Source of the DNA: a virus
Length of the DNA stretch: 29,228 nucleotides
Virus record (IMG/VR): IMGVR_UViG_3300045933_000157
Location: 1 to 29,228 of that record
Strand: one strand, 5' to 3'
Below the pieces are notes generated by a model, which was not told where the DNA came from, did not search any database, and saw only the letters and a list, made by a program, of their open reading frames with translations. Below are positions 1 to 6,714 of the stretch, in pieces. Every line of letters starts with the position of its first letter. Position 1 is the first letter of the stretch. Position numbers and translations under genes: made by a program.

Positions 1-24
1 CGCGACGGGACGATCAGGTCGGAC

Positions 25-615
25 ATGGGCCGCTCGGATGTCAGCAAGGAGCTACGCCTCGCTCGCGTCAAAGCCGACGAGGAGCGCGTGCTCAAGCTGG
101 TGCCGAAGCCGGGCATATATCGCACGCTCGTGATCGACCCGGCGTGGGAGTACGACTGGCTCTCAATTGCTGGCCGCGCGAAGCCCGGCTACGCCATGCA
201 GTCGCTCGACCAATTGCGCGCGCTCGACCTCAAGCAATGGTGCGACCATGAGAGCGGCACGCATCTCTATTGCTGGGTGACCAACAATTTCATGTACGAG
301 GCTGGCAAGCTGATCGAGGGTTGGGGCTTTCAGCATCGCACAATTCTGACATGGCATAAGCCGCCGCCGTTCGGGCTGGGCTCCTATTTCCGCAACGATA
401 CCGAGCACGTCATTTTTGCGACGTTCGGCGAGACGACGACGCGCCCGGCCGCTTCGAGCATTGCGACATGGTTCGAGGCGCCGCGCGGAGCGCATAGCGA
501 GAAGCCCGACAAGTTCTATGAGATCGTTCGCGCCGCCTCCTATCCTCCGTACGGCGAAGGGAATCAGCGCGAGAAGCGCGAGGGCTTCGCTCCGCTATGG
601 GTGGAGGAGCCATGA
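25..615 (+). CDS. MT-A70-type DNA N6-adenine methyltransferase
   Basis: Predicted SAM-dependent adenine-N6 methyltransferase of the MT-A70 family, which in phages methylates the viral DNA and can shield it from host restriction. The catalytic motif reads DPAW (residues 38-41) instead of the canonical DPPW; it is followed by the family pattern of a YDWLSIAGRA segment, a WGF..RTILTWHK strand near the middle and a HSEKPDKFYEIV motif near the C-terminus, which is very characteristic. The frame is open back to base 1 with no stop, so the true start may lie upstream and the annotated ATG at 25 is only the first one in view. The stop overlaps the next gene's start (ATGA), indicating coupled translation. 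Family assignment is firm; N-terminus and target sequence are unknown. Confidence 0.88.
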   Translation: MGRSDVSKELRLARVKADEERVLKLVPKPGIYRTLVIDPAWEYDWLSIAGRAKPGYAMQSLDQLRALDLKQWCDHESGTHLYCWVTNNFMYEAGKLIEGWGFQHRTILTWHKPPPFGLGSYFRNDTEHVIFATFGETTTRPAASSIATWFEAPRGAHSEKPDKFYEIVRAASYPPYGEGNQREKREGFAPLWVEEP

Positions 616-1508
616 GCCAATTCCAGCGCGACGATGAATGGCAAGAGGAACAGCGGGCGCGGCTCCTCGCGCCGATCTACGAGCGGATATTCCGCGCCGG
701 GCTCATCAAGGCATATCGCAAGTCGAAGAAGGAGGTCGGGCCGGAGCAAACGCGCGGCGATACGCTGGTCTGGCGGCATAGCGGAGACGTGATCGGCATC
801 GAAGAGAAAATCGTCCGTCCGCGCCATCGCAACCCGCACGATCCTTACACTGCGCTCACGCTCGAAACCGAATCATGCGTGGTCGAAGGATATGAGCGGA
901 ACGGCTGGATGTGGACCGGCGACTATGACTTGCTGCTGTATGTCCATTGCGCGCTCGGCGAGGCGGCGCGCGGATACCTGTTCAATTTCCAGCGGCTGCG
1001 AAGCTGGTTCGTTCGCCATGTCGAGGAATTCCCGGCGACGTTCACCGAGCAGCGCAACCGCTCGCGTTGCCGCGTTGTGCCTTTGCAAGCCATGCGCGAC
1101 GGCGACGTGCATTTCGATTCGCTGATATGGCCGGGCGAGAATGACGCGGTGCTTGCCGAGCGCATTACCTCCGCGCCTCGGCGGCTCGCGGAATATATTT
1201 GCGAAGCGTATTCGTGCGGAAAGGTGGCCGCCTTCGGCTTCGGCGACCGGCATTTCTGTTTCGCCCATCTACCGCGAAAGCAAGTGGAGGAGCATCGAAG
1301 GCGTGGCGAGCCGGAGCCCACCACGCCTCATGTCGATGTCGGTCAAAGGAATCAGACTTTAGCAAGCCAACGGAAAAAGGAGCAGGGAGACGATTATGGT
1401 AGCCTCTTCGATGCGCGACTACCAATCCGCAATGCTGCAACAGACGAGGGAGAAGCTGGCGGAGGGATATCGGAGGATCATGCTCACGAGCCCGACCGGC
1501 GCCGGTAA
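612..1508 (+). CDS. Hypothetical protein with possible PD-(D/E)XK nuclease motif
   Basis: Start chosen at the ATG overlapping the upstream stop (ATGA), with GGAGG just upstream. The 298-residue product carries Asp50 followed by a strand ending in GDVIGIEEK (residues 58-66), i.e. a D-x13-E-x-K arrangement that resembles the active site of the PD-(D/E)XK nuclease superfamily. A hydrophobic strand DYDLLLYVHCA and an aromatic-rich segment follow. The last ~37 codons overlap the helicase start by 113 nt and look low in quality (Arg/Glu/Gly-rich), so the C-terminus may be a read-through tail or the result of a frameshift. A nuclease next to an SF2 helicase would make sense in recombination or DNA processing, but the nuclease call is inference from one motif. 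Confidence 0.65.
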   Translation: MSQFQRDDEWQEEQRARLLAPIYERIFRAGLIKAYRKSKKEVGPEQTRGDTLVWRHSGDVIGIEEKIVRPRHRNPHDPYTALTLETESCVVEGYERNGWMWTGDYDLLLYVHCALGEAARGYLFNFQRLRSWFVRHVEEFPATFTEQRNRSRCRVVPLQAMRDGDVHFDSLIWPGENDAVLAERITSAPRRLAEYICEAYSCGKVAAFGFGDRHFCFAHLPRKQVEEHRRRGEPEPTTPHVDVGQRNQTLASQRKKEQGDDYGSLFDARLPIRNAATDEGEAGGGISEDHAHEPDRRR

Positions 1509-3024
1509 GACGCTGATCGCGGCGCACATTGCGCTCGGCGCGCGGGCAAAATCCAAGCGACTGATTTTTGAGGTGAGTAGCATCAGTCTTATTGACCAAA
1601 CGCGGGACGCCTTCTTGCGCGAAGGCTTGAGCGCCAACGAGATCGGCATCGTGCAAGGCAAGCGCGGCGACGGCGCCGATGCACTCAAGCCGATCCAGAT
1701 TTGCTCGGTGCAAACGCTCGAGTCGCGCGACTTCATTCCGCGAGCCGATGTTGTAATCCGCGACGAGGCGCACAAGCTTTTCAAATTCGACATTCGCTGG
1801 ATGACCGACCCCGAATGGCGGAGCGTTCCACAAATCGGCTTGAGCGCGACGCCATGGTCGCGCGGGCTCGCGCGGGTCTATCAAACGCTGGTGCAAACGG
1901 TGTGCGCCGAGGATTTGATGAAGCGCGGCGTGCTCTCGCCGGGCGTGGTGTTCGCGCCGACCTCGCCCGACCTCAAGGACGTGCGGAGCGTCGGCGGAGA
2001 GTTCGTGCAAACCGATCTCGCCGAGGCCATGAACCAAAGCAAGCTGGTCGCGGATATCGTGCAAACGTGGCTGGCGAAGGCGGAGCGTAAGCCGACCATA
2101 TGCTTCGCGGTGGATCGCAACCATGCGAAGGCATTGCAAGCGCGCTTTATCGAGGCGGGCGTGCGCACTGGCTATATGGACTGCCGCACGCCGCTCAATG
2201 AGCGGGCGGAACTCTACGAGCAATTCAAGAGCCGCGCCGTCGAGGTCGTGTGCAATGTCGATGTGATCGGCGTCGGCATTGACTGGCCCGAGATCGAGGT
2301 CATCAGCTATGCGCGGCCGACGAAAAGCGAGATCAGGTTCGTGCAAAATATCGGGCGCGGGCTCCGCATATCGAAGGGCAAGGAGCGGCTCCTCGTGCTT
2401 GACCATAGCGATACGCACACCCGGCTCGGCTTCGCTTGGCAAATTGTCCATGACGGCTTGCATGGCGGGCGCTTCGCCGTGAGCGCGCCAGCGACGGTGC
2501 AATTGCCGCGCGTTTGTCCGAAGTGCAAATTTGTCAAAGGCTATAGCGTCGTCGAGTGCCCCAACTGCGGCTTTAGGACCAAGCCGCCGCCGCCGCCGAA
2601 GGAATTTACCGGCGCGGAGCTAGCCGCGTTCCAAGGCAAAGCGAAGCGCGGCAAATATGACGAGAAGGGCAGGCGGCAAAAGGAGTTTACGCCAGCCGAG
2701 AAGGCGATTTTCTACGCGGAGCTAAAGGGCTACGCGATCATGAAGGGATACAAGGAGGGCTGGGCGGCGCACAAATTCAAGGAGCGGCTAGAGCACTGGC
2801 CCGTGAACAAGGATGTGGCGCCAATTATGAACATGAGCCCGGCGACTGGACAATGGCTGCGGTCGCGCTGGATCGCCGAGAGCAGATCGAGAGCTAACCA
2901 AGCGGCCGAAAGCGAGGTGATGCGCGCCATACGGGCACCAGTCGCCCCACGCAATAACGCCGAACGAAATGGACTGGTGCCCGGCACGCTTTGCTCCGAG
3001 GAGGATTTGGAGGACTTCAAATGA
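1396..3024 (+). CDS. SF2 DEAD/DEAH-box helicase with C-terminal zinc ribbon
   Basis: ATP-dependent DNA/RNA helicase of superfamily 2 (type III restriction subunit / UvrB-like fold). RecA-like domain 1 has a Q-like DYQ at 8-10, Walker A TSPTGAGKT at 31-39, Walker B DEAH at 123-126 and SAT at 150-152; domain 2 ends in QNIGRGLR (317-324), motif VI. A two-CxxC zinc ribbon (CPKC 374-377, CPNC 388-391) is followed by a Pro run and a basic C-terminal domain with a GW-AHKFKERL-W-P segment that I associate with phage replication helicases. AGGGAG sits six bases upstream of the ATG. At 542 residues it looks complete. Likely role is phage replication or recombination, perhaps with the possible nuclease encoded immediately upstream. 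Its stop overlaps the following ATG. Confidence 0.93.
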   Translation: MVASSMRDYQSAMLQQTREKLAEGYRRIMLTSPTGAGKTLIAAHIALGARAKSKRLIFEVSSISLIDQTRDAFLREGLSANEIGIVQGKRGDGADALKPIQICSVQTLESRDFIPRADVVIRDEAHKLFKFDIRWMTDPEWRSVPQIGLSATPWSRGLARVYQTLVQTVCAEDLMKRGVLSPGVVFAPTSPDLKDVRSVGGEFVQTDLAEAMNQSKLVADIVQTWLAKAERKPTICFAVDRNHAKALQARFIEAGVRTGYMDCRTPLNERAELYEQFKSRAVEVVCNVDVIGVGIDWPEIEVISYARPTKSEIRFVQNIGRGLRISKGKERLLVLDHSDTHTRLGFAWQIVHDGLHGGRFAVSAPATVQLPRVCPKCKFVKGYSVVECPNCGFRTKPPPPPKEFTGAELAAFQGKAKRGKYDEKGRRQKEFTPAEKAIFYAELKGYAIMKGYKEGWAAHKFKERLEHWPVNKDVAPIMNMSPATGQWLRSRWIAESRSRANQAAESEVMRAIRAPVAPRNNAERNGLVPGTLCSEEDLEDFK

Positions 3025-3224
3025 GAAAGCGAATCCACCTGACGCTCGCCAGCGGCGGCCCGGTGATCGTCACAACTTCGGCGATAATTTTTCTCGAACG
3101 AAGTGGGCAAACGTCCGCCACGCGCATCGCGCTCGTTGATGGCTCGGTCATCACCGTGCGCGAGAGCATGGAGCAAATCGACTTGGACTTGGAGCTAGTA
3201 GAGGAGACAGCGACCAATGGATGA
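3021..3224 (+). CDS. FlbD-like small protein (copy 1)
   Basis: A 67-residue protein starting at the ATG that overlaps the helicase stop, with GGAGG upstream. It has the strand pattern of FlbD-family miniproteins: an N-terminal I-x-L-T strand, an I-I-F/L centre, then IALVDGS-VITVRES and an acidic helix (EQIDLDLEL). A second protein of the same build is encoded at 3847. FlbD proteins are known from flagellar operons of other bacteria, where their molecular role is poorly defined; nothing here indicates flagella, so I call only the fold. The last 8 bases overlap the next micropeptide gene. Confidence 0.7.
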   Translation: MRKRIHLTLASGGPVIVTTSAIIFLERSGQTSATRIALVDGSVITVRESMEQIDLDLELVEETATNG

Positions 3225-3312
3225 GTGGCTCATTTTTTTGATCTTCGCCGTGCCGGTGCTCGGCTTGGTATTCGGCATGCTCTCCGGCTTGCGCGCGGGG
3301 CGATACCGATGA
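3217..3312 (+). CDS. 31-residue single-span membrane micropeptide
   Basis: Short frame MDEWLIFLIFAVPVLGLVFG... ending in a basic RAGRYR tail: one transmembrane helix (about residues 4-24) with an acidic N-terminus and positive C-terminus. It begins inside the end of the preceding gene (8-base overlap), has GAGGAG upstream at 3201-3206, and ends in an ATGA overlap with the next gene, so it is locked into the coupled array on both sides. Function unknown; single-span phage miniproteins can be lysis-, inhibition- or membrane-targeting factors, but no such role can be assigned. Confidence 0.6.
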   Translation: MDEWLIFLIFAVPVLGLVFGMLSGLRAGRYR

Positions 3313-3497
3313 GCGCGCTCCGCAAGTTCGTCGAAGGCATTGCGGCCATGAGCAAGGCGTCGGATCGGGGGCTCGTCGAGGAGGACGTGCGCGCGCCCGA
3401 TCACCGCAAATATTTTTTCGCCTTTCATGAGCGCGTCATCGAGGAGGCGCGCAAGGCGCTCGCCGCGAGCGCGGAGGAGGAGGAGCGGGCCGCATGA
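3309..3497 (+). CDS. Hypothetical small acidic helical protein
   Basis: A 62-residue product (MSALRKFVEGIAAM...) starting at the ATG that overlaps the micropeptide stop. It is predicted mostly helical, with an Ala/Glu-rich C-terminus (ARKALAASAEEEERAA). No recognised domain. Its stop overlaps the start of the lipoprotein-like gene by four bases, so it belongs to the same tightly coupled run of small genes. Confidence 0.6.
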   Translation: MSALRKFVEGIAAMSKASDRGLVEEDVRAPDHRKYFFAFHERVIEEARKALAASAEEEERAA

Positions 3498-3838
3498 TCA
3501 CGCGCAGGGGTTTGTTGGCGGCGCCAGCGGTGGTCGCGGCGTGCTCATTGATGCCGGTGCGGAGCCTCGACTGGCTTCGCACTTATCGCGTCTCGCCGGG
3601 CCAGCATCATGTCAGCATGGAATGGTCGGCCGGGCGCTTGACGTGCTTCATTGACGGCACGATGCGCGGCGTCAGCGCGGCGCGCGACGGCTTGCTGTTC
3701 AAGTGCGGGGGTGGGTCGCTCGACCTTAGCCTCGGCGACGCCGTCAAGTTCGATGGCACCGCATCGTTGTGGCTCGCGCTTTCCGGCACGCATGTATCGC
3801 AGATCGACTTCGGCGGCTATTTGCGCAAGCAGACTTAG
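3494..3838 (+). CDS. Exported hypothetical protein, twin-Arg/lipobox-like N-terminus
   Basis: The 114-residue product begins MITRRGLLAAPAVVAACSL: a twin arginine followed by a hydrophobic stretch and a VAAC segment that resembles a lipobox, so it is probably exported, perhaps as a lipoprotein. The mature part is beta-rich (TCFIDGTMRG, LLFKCGGGSLDLSLGDAV, ASLWLALSGTHVSQIDFGGYL). No enzyme motif. Phage-encoded exported small proteins can act in lysis or superinfection exclusion; that is context-based speculation. Start overlaps the preceding stop by four bases. Confidence 0.62.
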   Translation: MITRRGLLAAPAVVAACSLMPVRSLDWLRTYRVSPGQHHVSMEWSAGRLTCFIDGTMRGVSAARDGLLFKCGGGSLDLSLGDAVKFDGTASLWLALSGTHVSQIDFGGYLRKQT

Positions 3839-3846
3839 ACGGGCGG

Positions 3847-4038
3847 ATGATAAAAGTCACCATGAAGGACGGCCATGCGCGCTGGGTCAATGTCGACCAT
3901 ATCATTTCGTTCGGCGGCGTGCCGGTTACGATCTTCACTTCTGCAGGCACCATTTTGACGGTACGCGATACGGCCGAGGAACTGATCGACAAGATCGAGG
4001 CCGCGAGCGAAAGCAAAGGTCGGCCGCCATGGGGATGA
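3847..4038 (+). CDS. FlbD-like small protein (copy 2)
   Basis: A 63-residue protein beginning MIKVTMKDGHARWVNVDHI. Its layout (I-K-V-T strand, VNVDHIISFG, then TSAGTILTVRDTAEELIDKI) matches the FlbD family more closely than copy 1 at 3021: a beta hairpin, a Val-Arg turn and a C-terminal helix. The shared V-R-E/D-S/T-x-E-x-I/L motif in the two copies suggests ancient duplication. The ribosome binding site is weak (GGGCGG). Function in phage is unknown. Confidence 0.68.
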   Translation: MIKVTMKDGHARWVNVDHIISFGGVPVTIFTSAGTILTVRDTAEELIDKIEAASESKGRPPWG

Positions 4039-4090
4039 TGACGGTGCAAAGGTTGGGGAGGTTTAATTTGAGCAAGCGAAGGAGAACAGC

Positions 4091-4288
4091 ATGTCAGCAG
4101 GCGAGGAGATCACCGCGCACAAAAAGCTGGAATGTGCCCGGCGCGAGCTAAAGCTGCGGCGCAAGCATTACCCAAAGTGGGTCAGCATGGGCACCATGCG
4201 ACAAGAGCAAGCCGACCGCGAGCTAAGGCTCATGGAGGCCATTGTCCACGACTACGAGGTTCAAGCGAAGGAGTGCCTACCGTTATGA
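4091..4288 (+). CDS. Hypothetical small helical phage protein
   Basis: A 65-residue charged helical protein with the segment RKHYPKWVSMGTMRQEQADRE, a pattern I know from short uncharacterised phage proteins in which an (R)HYPRWV...G.M...KA-RE helix precedes MEAI..DY. AAGGAG lies upstream at proper spacing. Its stop overlaps the next ATG (TTATGA). No function assigned. Confidence 0.68.
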   Translation: MSAGEEITAHKKLECARRELKLRRKHYPKWVSMGTMRQEQADRELRLMEAIVHDYEVQAKECLPL

Positions 4289-4362
4289 CGGTGCGCGAGT
4301 TTCAATTGTCGCTGATCTTCGCGCTCTCGCTCGGCGCGCTCGCGATCTATTTCGGCTGGTGA
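4285..4362 (+). CDS. 25-residue single-span membrane micropeptide
   Basis: MTVREFQLSLIFALSLGALA followed by IYFGW: a single hydrophobic helix with a short charged N-terminus. The frame overlaps the preceding stop by four bases and the following start by one (TGATG), so position rather than length argues that it is translated. It is the second membrane micropeptide in this operon. No homologue recognised. Confidence 0.5.
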   Translation: MTVREFQLSLIFALSLGALAIYFGW

Positions 4363-4829
4363 TGAGCCGGGCGCTCCTCGCGCGTGAGCGAATCCTGTTG
4401 GCACTAGAAGCGTGGGGACCGGGCGTTCTCTATGAGCACGCCAGCCTTGTGCGCTGGCTCCGGCGCCGCGATCCGCAAGCGGTGCGGCATATCAAGGAAG
4501 CGCTGATCGGAGCCGGGCTCTCGCGGCCCGAGGCCGACGCATTGCTCGACGGCGGCAAGGCGCACGGCGCGCATTGCGCGTGCTGGCGCTGCGTCTTGCG
4601 CTTGCAAGCGTGGCTCCTCCGTTCGGCCGCCCGGCGCATGCAAGCGGAGAAGCGCTACGGCTTGCTGATATGCGAAATGTGCGACGGGCTCGGCTATAGC
4701 TATGACGGGCCGATCCATGATCGCCGCTCGAAAATTACCGGCATATGCACCGACTGTTTCGGGAGCGGTTGCCACAGCGTCGAGTTGCGGGGCGACGCGG
4801 CGGCGGCGCATTTGCGTAAGGGCGGCTGA
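4362..4829 (+). CDS. Cys-rich, probable zinc-binding hypothetical protein
   Basis: A 155-residue protein starting at the ATG overlapping the micropeptide stop (TGATG). The N-terminal half is helical and Arg-rich. The C-terminal half holds a CACWRC cluster and then CEMCDGLGYSYDG ... CTDCFGSGC, the CxxCxGxG-type knuckles seen in DnaJ-class zinc fingers and in some phage regulators. The spacing suggests at least one, possibly two, zinc sites. A nucleic-acid or protein-binding regulatory role is plausible (antitermination-type small zinc proteins of lambdoid phages have comparable modules), but this is inference. Confidence 0.72.
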   Translation: MSRALLARERILLALEAWGPGVLYEHASLVRWLRRRDPQAVRHIKEALIGAGLSRPEADALLDGGKAHGAHCACWRCVLRLQAWLLRSAARRMQAEKRYGLLICEMCDGLGYSYDGPIHDRRSKITGICTDCFGSGCHSVELRGDAAAAHLRKGG

Positions 4830-4830
4830 C

Positions 4831-5025
4831 ATGGCAAGCTTCGCCGTGGGAGAGCACAGCGCTTTGAGGAATGTTAAGAGGTCGATCTTACGGGGTCCCC
4901 TCCTTCTGGAGCCTTGGAGCGCTGCCGAAGTGCCGCTAGCAAACCCCGCCAGCACGTCACCCGGCATGTTGGCCTGCCACCAGCGCTTCTGCTCTCCCGC
5001 CTTCTCCTCGGAGCACCGCTCATGA
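4831..5025 (+). CDS. Possible small hypothetical protein
   Basis: A 64-codon frame from the ATG one base after the preceding stop to a TGA overlapping the ParB-domain start (ATGA). The spacing on both sides fits coupled translation, but the composition (Ser/Pro/Ala-rich, no clear secondary structure, MLACHQRFCSPAF near the end) is unconvincing and no good Shine-Dalgarno is seen. Without it, 4830-5021 would be a 192-base non-coding leader for the modification genes. Confidence 0.35.
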   Translation: MASFAVGEHSALRNVKRSILRGPLLLEPWSAAEVPLANPASTSPGMLACHQRFCSPAFSSEHRS

Positions 5026-5738
5026 GCACGGCCACTGAATTGCGGCCTTGGCCCGCCGACAAGGTCGAGCGGCGCCCGCTCGAAAGCCTCACGCCCTACG
5101 ACAAGAACCCGCGCGCGCACAGCGAGGAGCAAGTCGGCAAGATCGCCGAGAGCATTGCGCGCTACGGCTTTGCCTCGCCGCTCCTCGCCGACGAGCTAGG
5201 CGTGCTGATCTATGGGCACGGCCGATTCCTCGCCGCGCAGCGCCTCGGGCTCAAGTCGGTTCCGGTGTGTATTGCCGAGGGTTGGTCGGAGGAGGAGAAG
5301 TCCAGCTACCGCATTATCGACAACCAGTATGCGTTGATGAGCGACTGGGACATTCCGATGTTGAGCGCCGAGCTCGGCAAGCTGGCGCTGGCCGAGTTCG
5401 ACATGATGGCGCTCGGCTTCACCGAGCAAGCGCTCGCCGCCTTCGTTGCTGGGCACAGCCAAGACCCGGCCGAGCCGGTGACGCCCGAGCAAGCGCGCAA
5501 GAAGCTGGCGGAGAGTTTCGGCGGCGTGCCCTTCTCGGTGTTCAATGCGCGCGACGGCTGGTGGCAAGATCGCAAGCGCGCATGGCTCGCGCTCGGCATT
5601 CAGAGCGAGCTAGGGCGCGGCGAAAACCTCTTGAAGTTTTCCGATAGCGTGAGGCTCGACGGCGAAGCCTACAACGAGCGGTTCAAGCGCCATGCCAAAA
5701 GGACTAAAGACAAAACACAAAACGCTCGGCCCGCGTAA
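5022..5738 (+). CDS. ParB/Srx-domain protein, partner of the DNA methyltransferase
   Basis: A 238-residue protein with a ParB N-terminal (sulfiredoxin-like) domain: LTPYDKNPRAHSEEQVGKIA, then IYGHGRFLAAQRLG, with the G-H-x-R core of the ParB nucleotide pocket. The C-terminal part contains FNARDGWWQDRKRAWLALG and SELGRGENLL, a conserved linker that in many phages joins the ParB domain to a DNA methylase in one polypeptide. Here the methylase is a separate, overlapping frame (47 nt overlap, +1 relative frame). Role: recognition or regulatory half of a phage DNA-methylation unit (family knowledge), possibly CTP-dependent as in ParB (inference). Confidence 0.88.
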   Translation: MSTATELRPWPADKVERRPLESLTPYDKNPRAHSEEQVGKIAESIARYGFASPLLADELGVLIYGHGRFLAAQRLGLKSVPVCIAEGWSEEEKSSYRIIDNQYALMSDWDIPMLSAELGKLALAEFDMMALGFTEQALAAFVAGHSQDPAEPVTPEQARKKLAESFGGVPFSVFNARDGWWQDRKRAWLALGIQSELGRGENLLKFSDSVRLDGEAYNERFKRHAKRTKDKTQNARPA

Positions 5739-6714
5739 GAAGGGCGCGACGTTTTTCAACGTCGAGCCGAAGAAGGGCAAGAAGCGGAGCCGCCAAGCGA
5801 ACGCCAAGCCAGCGGGCGGCGGCGGCGGAATCTGGCAGCAGAAGAACGAAGAGATGGCGCGCAATCGAGCGCGGCTACAGCAAAGCGCATCACTTAACGG
5901 TGGGCTCGCGCTCGGCACGACAATCCACCCGTATGACGGAAGCGACCCGCAAACCACAGCGAGCGCCTCGGGCACGTCGATCTTTGATCCAGTGCTGTGT
6001 GAACTTATGTGCCGCTGGTTTAGTCCGCCCGGCGGGCTGGTCCTCGATCCCTTCGCTGGCGGCTCCGTGCGCGGCATTGTCGCGAGCAAGCTTGGTCGCC
6101 GCTATCTCGGTGTCGATCTCCGCGAGGAGCAATGTGAAGCTAACCGGCGCCAAGCGCGGGTAATCTGCGGCGAGGAGAAGCATCAGCCCGAGTGGATAAG
6201 CGGCGACAGCCTTCATCTAAAGGCCCTTACGAAGAATGCCCGCGCCGACTTCGTGTTCTCATGCCCGCCCTATGCGGATCTTGAAGTCTACAGCGACGAC
6301 CCGCGCGATATCAGCACCATGGAGTATCCGCGGTTTCGCGAAGTGCTCGGGCAAATCATTGCCAACGCTTGCGCGCAATTGCGCGACGATCGTTTCGCAT
6401 GCTTCGTGGTCGGCGATGCGCGCGACGCCGACGGCTTCTATTACGGGATACCGGAGCATACATGCGTCGCTTTCAAGGCGGCCGGGCTCAAGCTTTACAA
6501 CGAGGCGATCCTCGTCACAGCCGCCGGGTCGTTGCCGTTCCGCGTGCGCAAGCAATTCGAGACTTCGCGCAAGCTGGGTAAGACGCATCAGAATGTCTTG
6601 ATCTTCGCGAAGGGCGACCCGCGCAAGGCGGCGGATAATATCGGCCCGGTCGAAATGGGCACGGGCGAGCCGGAGCATCCGGCGATCCTCATGATGCAAG
6701 GAGGCGCGGTATGA
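5692..6714 (+). CDS. Phage DNA methyltransferase (amino-methylase type)
   Basis: A 340-residue SAM-dependent DNA methylase. After a basic N-terminal extension (KGLKTKHKTLGPRKKG), SAM-binding motif I appears as VLDPFAGGSVRGIVASKLG and catalytic motif IV as FSCPPYADLE, an S/D-PPY variant typical of phage N4-cytosine/N6-adenine methylases fused to or paired with ParB domains. The order motif I before motif IV is that of gamma/alpha-class amino-methyltransferases. It is coupled upstream to the ParB-domain gene and downstream (ATGA) to the hydroxylase-like gene. Likely function is marking phage DNA against restriction; the target site cannot be read from sequence. Confidence 0.9.
   Translation: MPKGLKTKHKTLGPRKKGATFFNVEPKKGKKRSRQANAKPAGGGGGIWQQKNEEMARNRARLQQSASLNGGLALGTTIHPYDGSDPQTTASASGTSIFDPVLCELMCRWFSPPGGLVLDPFAGGSVRGIVASKLGRRYLGVDLREEQCEANRRQARVICGEEKHQPEWISGDSLHLKALTKNARADFVFSCPPYADLEVYSDDPRDISTMEYPRFREVLGQIIANACAQLRDDRFACFVVGDARDADGFYYGIPEHTCVAFKAAGLKLYNEAILVTAAGSLPFRVRKQFETSRKLGKTHQNVLIFAKGDPRKAADNIGPVEMGTGEPEHPAILMMQGGAV

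Noticed and set aside
1165-2502. A 445-codon minus-strand frame opposite the helicase
   Set aside because: Antisense to clear helicase motifs; composition (Arg/His-rich, no domain) is that of a GC-rich shadow frame.
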